Positions 58,642 to 64,000 of a DNA stretch of 64,000 bases are shown here, one piece after another. Positions within the stretch are counted from its first letter, which is position 1. Every line of letters begins with the position of its first letter. The stretch comes from Bombardia bombarda (Eukaryota; Ascomycota; Sordariomycetes; Sordariales; Lasiosphaeriaceae), in contig JAULSR010000001.1 of NCBI GenBank assembly GCA_030512295.1, forward strand, positions 8,703,001 to 8,767,000, given 5' to 3'. The translations under genes were made by a program, and so were the position numbers. A model generated the notes under the pieces. The model made no database searches. It worked only from the letters and a program-made list of their open reading frames with translations, and was not told the origin of the DNA.

Positions 58642-58746
58642 GGTCTGGTGGTCTAGCGGTATGATTCTCGCTTAGGGTACACCCTAATAGCAATATTGCC
58701 TTTAAACGCATGCGAGAGGTCCCGGGTTCAATCCCCGGCCAGACCC
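58642..58746 (+). tRNA. tRNA-Pro(AGG): tRNA-Pro (anticodon AGG) with a 33-nt intron
   Basis: The acceptor strands GGTCTGG and CCAGACC pair perfectly, with discriminator C at 58746. D-arm, anticodon stem CTCGC/GCGAG and T-arm (GGTTCAATCC type) are all in place. The anticodon AGG is at 58674-58676 with U33 before it. The intron, 58678-58710, follows position 37, the canonical site for eukaryotic tRNA introns. A34 would be edited to inosine and read CCU, CCC and CCA proline codons. Confidence 0.92.
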
Positions 58747-58956
58747 GAATGGGATTTCGATCCAATGATTCAACTTTTTGTTTTGATATATTCTTCATCC
58801 GGTATGTTAGTGATGAATGAGGATGTGATTTAGTCTATTGGAAATCGCATAAGTGGTTTCTCGTTGTCAACTTCAGACCAGGATTCTTGCTTTCAATTAC
58901 ACCACATCTGGTCCCACAGACTCTCAGCTACAAATTCACCTTCAAGTTCGACCCGA

Positions 58957-59850
58957 TCACTCCACATCAGGCCAAAAGCTCGCCTCCGCCACCAACAGCG
59001 TCTTCCACTTCTGCTCAACCCGCTTCAGGATCTCATCCTTCACCGCATCCGCCCCATCCCCAGCCCTCTCCAGAGCCTGCGCAACAGCAAAGTCAATCAG
59101 ACTCGCCAGACGGCCCACAAAGCGCGCAAACTCGACGCTGCTCCAGTTGGGGATAAACTCCTTGCGCAGCGCACCGCCGTCGGCATCCTCCGTACCCGCA
59201 TCATCCGAGCCTCCAGACGTGGTGACGACAGCCTGCTTCGACCTGGCCCACGACCACGCGTCCAGATAGCAGCGCTCGGTGCCCCAAAACGTAACGGCGC
59301 CTTCCAGCCACGGAAGCAAGACTGGCGTCGATGATTCCGCAAGCACCGTGAGAGGAATGGAAAGCCCATCAGCGACACGATCGATTGCGCCAAAGATGTC
59401 CTGAATCATCATGAGCCCAGGCAGCAGCCCCGGTTTCGGTTTCTGCTGCGACGTCTCAGTGGCAGCCGACTGCCCCTCAAAGTTGATACTGAGGCCGTAG
59501 CGATCAGCCACGTCGATGAAGAAGCGCTCCTCCCTGCGCACACCGACGAGGGCCTCAATCAGCCAGTCGACCAGCTGGGTCTCGGCGGCTTCGTCTCCTG
59601 GCTCCTGCTTGGTCTCGGGCGCGGCCGGCGGAAGGTCGATGGAGGCGAGGAGCTTACCGGCGGCGCGGATGTACGAGTGGATGTAGAGCCTGTCGTTGGC
59701 GAGCCATTGGCTGAGAATGTGCTTGGGCAGTCGGCCCTCTGCGGCGGCGAGCAGGAACGGGTGCTGCGTCGCTGTTGTGTGCTCGCCCTGGAAGGTCGAG
59801 AGCAGGTGCTCGGTCAGGGACCAGGTGCTGCTGTCGGTTGGGCCCGGCAT
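58957..59850 (-). CDS. TENA/THI-4-domain protein
   Basis: A single-exon protein of 297 residues with the haem-oxygenase-like TENA fold. The N-terminus fits the family: HPFLLAAAEGRLPKHILSQW, LANDRLYIHSYIRAAGKLL. The central REERFFIDVADRYGL, the long linker with QQKPKPGLLPG, and the C-terminal FIPNWSSVEFARFVGRLASL followed by a coiled helix complete it. Bacterial TenA hydrolyses pyrimidine thiamine breakdown products; the fungal stand-alone members have diverged and a thiamine-salvage role is only a possibility. The start at 59850 is chosen because it begins the conserved part; the frame is open about 200 nt further upstream. Confidence 0.82.
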   Translation of the reverse strand: MPGPTDSSTWSLTEHLLSTFQGEHTTATQHPFLLAAAEGRLPKHILSQWLANDRLYIHSYIRAAGKLLASIDLPPAAPETKQEPGDEAAETQLVDWLIEALVGVRREERFFIDVADRYGLSINFEGQSAATETSQQKPKPGLLPGLMMIQDIFGAIDRVADGLSIPLTVLAESSTPVLLPWLEGAVTFWGTERCYLDAWSWARSKQAVVTTSGGSDDAGTEDADGGALRKEFIPNWSSVEFARFVGRLASLIDFAVAQALERAGDGADAVKDEILKRVEQKWKTLLVAEASFWPDVE

Positions 59851-60520
59851 GACGCAGGGTAGTAGGTTGTAGTTGCGGGTTGTGACTGTTGAGTGAAGAT
59901 GATTAAAGATGAATGGAAAGTGGCGAAAGGAGTCAGTCAAAAATGGGAATTTTTGGCGTGAACGCAAAGAGTGTCGTGTCGCATCACCATCACGTGCTTG
60001 CGTGGCGGACCGTAGGTTGCAACAGTTGAGAGCCGCCTGCTGCATGTGGTTGATGATGAATGGTTCGGTGGATGTCGTTCAGCATTGGCCCCATAATTAC
60101 CCGTGATAATCATACCTTAGTCTAATCAGGGGCGGTTCCATCTCTCCAAGACCCGACTCGATCCTTCCCATTCTATTCACAACCTGCCTTACTCATCAAC
60201 ATCATGATCATAATAGCACCGCCTCACTCAAGACTCAGAGCCCCTACACTAGTACTCTTTCGGGACGAGAAAGCCGTGACAACACTAAATATTAACTATT
60301 TACCGCGGTGGGACCAAAAGATTCCCATTATAACTTATTTTGCACTTTGCCTTGGCATGCATCGATAGGATTCAATATCTGTGTCCACGCAAAACTGGGT
60401 TCTTGATAACTAAAACCTGACCGCTGAGAACTAACTGACAACATCGCGGATCGTTGACTTCAGGTCCATGGAACCCAAACGATGATTTAGTAAGAGCATT
60501 GCTTCAAGTATCTAACCTTT
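59851..60520. other. Divergent intergenic region
   Basis: About 670 bp upstream of the TENA gene. No motif beyond a probable promoter. Confidence 0.45.
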
Positions 60521-60949
60521 ATGCCCAACCCTTTTTTGTGGACAATATCAACTAAGTCTAAGGCCTATGATAATCCCCAACATGGCTGGGTTGCTTGTTT
60601 TGGACACGCCGCTCCGCCTCGTGATACTCTATGGAAAGTCTTCTACCTGATTACGGAGGTAGATCCGTTTAACATTGATGATTTAGAGTGGGATTGGCTT
60701 CCATCTGTGTCTGTCCCTGCTGTAAAAGTCCAATCAAGATTGGAGTTATGCTTAAATCAACAGCAGCAGCGGCCAATAAAATGCCACAAGTGCAAACAAT
60801 GGAGATTTAAAAGGAAGAAAGGGGCGGGCAGCTCTCTTCAACTATCAAGCGCTCCGCGATACACGGCGAGTCGTGATTATTTAGAGAGGCACGTGGGGAT
60901 TGGCCATGGAAGCATGTCCAATCCAGACTTTGGAGGTCGTCGTACATGA
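60521..60949 (+). CDS. Possible small protein with a CxxC motif, unknown
   Basis: A 142-codon open frame with a plausible composition: aromatic and acidic N-terminal part (WKVFYLITEVDPFNIDDLEW), then a basic stretch with KCHKCKQWRFKRKK that could bind zinc or nucleic acid. A further open frame overlaps its end (60900-61127), so it may be an exon of a longer gene. I recognise no family. It could be a chance frame. Confidence 0.3.
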   Translation: MPNPFLWTISTKSKAYDNPQHGWVACFGHAAPPRDTLWKVFYLITEVDPFNIDDLEWDWLPSVSVPAVKVQSRLELCLNQQQQRPIKCHKCKQWRFKRKKGAGSSLQLSSAPRYTASRDYLERHVGIGHGSMSNPDFGGRRT

Positions 60950-61127
60950 CCGGTTTGATGATGGTTGGAGTCTCGATGTGGTTCAGGAACAGCTAGATGA
61001 AGCAACGATCAAGTCTTGCGCTGATGCAATTCACCACCTCGTGCTCTCAGGCCAGGTCATTCGGCTCGTCTCGTTGCAGCAGATTCAGATGGAACAGAAG
61101 GCTCTTCCGGGCATACAGGCCGTGTAA

Positions 61128-61495
61128 CTTAACCGGCACAACGCTAGGATGAGAAATCACCTGTGTGCTCCAATAATTCCAGCTGTCTGCCTTTCAGCGC
61201 AGCTGCGCCGAGCTTCTCCCGCCTCTTTCGGTTCCATTCCATCCAGTCCATGCGTCCAGTGACGGTCCGTTACAGTACCCATCGGGCACCACGCTCGTCC
61301 GTCTTGCTCAAGACTCCAGATTCCGTTTGGTAACGCGGTTCAGGTTCCGCGTGCGGGTTCTCTCTTGTTTCTCTCCCAGTCGGTGAGCTGTCCTCTATGG
61401 TCATCCCCCGTCATCCGTACCCCAGATATGAAGATTCCATTTGGTAACGCGGTTCAGGGTCCGCGGATTATCCCGTTTACTCGGTTAAAGCCTGT
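61128..61495. other. Spacer with a short direct repeat
   Basis: About 370 bp. A direct repeat ATTCCGTTTGGTAACGCGGTTCAGG (61320 region) recurs nearly perfectly as ATTCCATTTGGTAACGCGGTTCAGG (61435 region), about 115 bp apart. No gene. Confidence 0.6.
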
Positions 61496-62305
61496 CTAGT
61501 AGACATCCACGTCCATCTTGTCGTCCATCTTGTTGTCCAGGTCCATTTCGCTGAGATCAGCAGCGACGCCCGCAACCTCCTCGTCCTCGTCATGACCCTC
61601 CTCATCCGACGACGGGCCCACGCCAGCGAACTCGTCTGAGTCGAATTCTGAGTCCGTGTCGGCGCCGGTAGCGGTGGCAGCGCCAGTAGCAGCACGAGAG
61701 GGGCCAGCATTGTAAGTGTTCATGCCGCCAGCGGCGGCGGAGGCAGCAGTATCCGTGGCCTGGTGTCCCAACGCCCCGGCGCAGTCGAGGTGGGTGAATA
61801 TGGCCAAATCAGACCAGAACCAGCCGCCGGCGGCCAAGAAGGCGTCGACGGCGCGGGCGAGTTGGCAGTGGGTCCTGGGATCCTGCTCCTCCAGGCCACG
61901 CTCGACGCGCCTGGCCAGGTAGCGGTCCCGGCCGTGGATGAGAGCGCGGAACAGCTCCAGATAGATGGTCTCGGACAGCAGGTTGGCGAGTTCATCCTCG
62001 TCCTTTACCTGGAGGAGGTATTCGACCACGTCGAAAGGACCGCCGGGGGCGGGGGCGGGCGCTCGCCTTCTAGCGTTGTCAACCATGTTGCAGAGCACTA
62101 TCTGCACCTCGCGATCCCGCAATCGAGGCACAATGGCCTTCAGGGACTGGACAGCCTCGGCGTCGTGGCTGTGCCGGGACAGCACGTTGTTGCAGCCGTC
62201 CCAGGCCATGCCGTTGTGCGGCAGGCGCCTCTTGAGCGGCGCGCGGGACTGGCGAGGGGCCTGGCGAGGGGCGGCGAAGTCACGGCTGAAGCCGGGCGCG
62301 GACAT
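61496..62305 (-). CDS. Hypothetical protein with an acidic C-terminal tail
   Basis: A 269-codon frame. The N-terminus is basic and Pro/Arg-rich (PRQAPRQSRAPLKRRLPHNG). A helical middle (residues about 45-175) includes AVQSLKAIVPRLRDREVQIV, DELANLLSETIYLELFRALI and CQLARAVDAFLAAGGWFW. A glycine/alanine linker leads to a strongly acidic tail (DSEFDSDEFAG, SSDEEGHDEDEEV) ending in Asp/Met/Lys repeats. The sequential helices, acidic tail and strong codon structure favour a real gene. I do not recognise the family. A nuclear protein is possible from the charge pattern, but this is inference only. Confidence 0.6.
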   Translation of the reverse strand: MSAPGFSRDFAAPRQAPRQSRAPLKRRLPHNGMAWDGCNNVLSRHSHDAEAVQSLKAIVPRLRDREVQIVLCNMVDNARRRAPAPAPGGPFDVVEYLLQVKDEDELANLLSETIYLELFRALIHGRDRYLARRVERGLEEQDPRTHCQLARAVDAFLAAGGWFWSDLAIFTHLDCAGALGHQATDTAASAAAGGMNTYNAGPSRAATGAATATGADTDSEFDSDEFAGVGPSSDEEGHDEDEEVAGVAADLSEMDLDNKMDDKMDVDVY

Positions 62306-64000
62306 GATGGCTGGACAGAGGGAGGTGCTCTGCTGAAGCCGGTGCTGTTGCTTGTGGTGAAATTGGAGGTGGGACTGGTGGTGGTGCTAAAGCACGTCAG
62401 ACAAAAAGCTCAATTGCTGCTTCGCGGACGTAGTGACTGGAGGGACGACCGGTTCAGTCGTGAAATAGGAGGGTACTCACCGAGTCGTAAAGCGTGTTGC
62501 TGTTGTTAAGATTGATCCGGCAGGATTGAGGAAGCAAGATGCCGTGTACCAAGAGGACAAGTGATGCTTTTGCTGCGAGAGCGTCAGATTGAACCTGTCG
62601 CGGTTTTTTTGTACTTGTGCGAGAGGACTGGGTTTACTTACTAGGGCTAGACGCAGAGATTGCAGGTGCTGGAGATGTGAATGAAAGTGGGAGCCACACA
62701 TGAAAGAATCATTAAATTCCTTGGTTGTTGCGAGTGAAAAGAAATCTAGCGCGCCGAAATTGTTGCATCAATTAATTTCCTGGCGCATTGGGCAAACAGC
62801 TCGAGCAGGCTGGGCTATCTTGATGATAAGCACTTTTGTCTGGTGTTGCTTGATATTAGATGAAACTCGATCGCCTCAGGCGTTTTGGTGCTTCACTTGC
62901 TAGGTAGCAACAAACAAATTAGAATTCACCGCGATCTTGTTGTTGGTTTTTGTATTGGGTGTATAAGAAAAGATTATGGAACATAGGGGACTACAACTAA
63001 CAGAAGCTCTATTTTTCATGCATGGGTGCCATCGTTGATGAGGTTGAGTCAGGAAATCTTTTGATTCAGTGATCAAACCCGAGTAAGATTACTATACTAA
63101 CTTGCTAGGTACGTTTGCTCCGTATCTGTGAAGCCTCGCAATCCTTATTGAATATTTTTAGACGGTTGCTAGCTGAGTTCTCTTGTTAGTGTTAATACAT
63201 CTTGATATCTTTTAAGGGAAAGTCTTGACGTACCGTACAAAAGGGGACCCGCATCGTAGAGACATCCATAGCCTGATTGCACAACGTATAATCTCGTGCC
63301 AAGACGGTTCCCGTAAAGAAGCCCTTCTTTCTAGCTAGCTTTTTAATCCCGGGAGCCTCTAAGTCAAGTGTGGCTATGAATGGAATTTGGTGTACGGATA
63401 GATAGGAAAGTTGTAGATGGGATAATTTATTGGCTCATCAATTCGCTGTTATCTATTTTGATCGGGGAAACGTTGTAGATTTGCCGCAGGACCCGCCTAA
63501 ATCGCAAAAAGATCCACTTTGAATGTACTAGGTACCTAGGTACCTGCGTACCGTTGAGCGTGGAAGAACTATCGGGCCGACCTGCCGTCCATATTTCTAC
63601 GTCGCAGGTGTTTGCTCTCCAAACTGTTGAATGTGCTGTGGTCCCAAAGTTGGTCGGCGAAAGTCCCCATCGCCAGCTTATGACCTCTCTGGCTATTGAA
63701 ATATTGCATCAGCTTGCCCGCAGAAATCTGACATTGCCACATTTTCATCTTTCATCTTTCATCTTTCATCTTTCATCCTACCTACCGTCGACCATCAAGC
63801 TGCCACTCCACCAATCCCAACCTGATGGATGTGCACCAGCGGGGGCACGTCTGAGGTTGGCATTTATCGTAGAGGCGAGCAATGTTGATTATAGTTCTGT
63901 TCTGTTTTGTTCTTAAATGATCGAGCCAATTTATTTGCTTGTCTTGTCTTCCCTGCCAGACAGATCATTTCTACTTTCTCTCCTGGCTCTTTGGCCTTTG
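62306..64000. other. Right-edge intergenic region
   Basis: About 1.7 kb, AT-rich. It contains a 7-bp tandem repeat at about 63743-63779 and a GGTACCTAGGTACC-type motif near 63531. No gene could be supported; an open frame at 63554-63916 includes the repeat and is not called. Confidence 0.45.
63743..63779. repeat. 7-bp tandem repeat, unit TTTCATC, about five copies
   Basis: Perfect CTTTCAT-type units in a row. Simple pyrimidine-rich microsatellite with no known role. Confidence 0.8.

Noticed and set aside
1..64000. CRISPR arrays, bacterial operon signals and ribosomal RNA
   Set aside because: The window is clearly fungal; no regularly spaced direct-repeat arrays or rRNA-like sequence were seen.

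Overview
This window looks like chromosomal DNA of a filamentous ascomycete (Pezizomycotina). Its genes carry short GT..AG introns, mostly 55-85 nt. The families are fungal: a non-reducing polyketide synthase with a starter-unit domain, a Zn2Cys6 regulator, a DCW1/DFG5-type GH76 protein, a Fot1/pogo-type transposase and a Dal5-type permease. There is also an intron-containing tRNA-Pro. The exact lineage cannot be read from the sequence; Sordariomycetes is a weak guess.

Layout. 0-2.2 kb: a fragment of an ankyrin/acetyltransferase-family gene, a perfect palindrome and a 3' tRNA remnant. 2.3-37 kb: a secondary-metabolite gene cluster with a sugar-type MFS transporter, a BBE-type flavin oxidase, an SDR, an O-methyltransferase, a small conserved protein, a zinc-free quinone/enoyl reductase, P450-A, an MFS efflux pump, an AflR-like Zn2Cys6 regulator, P450-B, a non-reducing PKS (SAT-KS-AT-PT-ACP-ACP-reductase) and a GT1 glycosyltransferase. 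37-40 kb: a secreted GH127-like glycosidase. 40.7-42.1 kb: a fungal protein of unknown function. 43.7-45.5 kb: a pogo/Fot1-type transposon. 45.8-47.8 kb: a full-length relative of the left-edge fragment. 48-52 kb: a zinc-free alcohol dehydrogenase and a Dal5-type permease. 53.9-55.8 kb: GH76. 58.6-59.9 kb: tRNA-Pro and a TENA-domain protein. 61.5-62.3 kb: an acidic-tailed hypothetical protein.

How the genes fit together. An active cluster of this type would build an aromatic polyketide on the PKS and release it as an aldehyde through the terminal reductase. The methyltransferase, P450s, flavin oxidase, SDR and MDR reductase would tailor it, the glycosyltransferase would glycosylate it, and the efflux pump would export it. 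The PKS/OMT/MDR/SDR/regulator set resembles the fusarubin-type (naphthoquinone) complement, but the product cannot be assigned.

The main observation is that the cluster appears to be dead, and selectively so. The PKS has two in-frame stops and at least two clear frameshifts, with a third likely. The efflux pump has three stops and a frameshift. The O-methyltransferase and P450-B each have a small indel. P450-A and the flavin oxidase have internal deletions. In contrast the SDR, MDR reductase, 150-aa protein, glycosyltransferase and both flanks read cleanly through every intron. The regulator is open, but a nearly invariant basic residue of its zinc cluster is glycine. This mix of nonsense changes, indels and deletions argues for real pseudogenization rather than random assembly error. 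Read-level confirmation is the key check.
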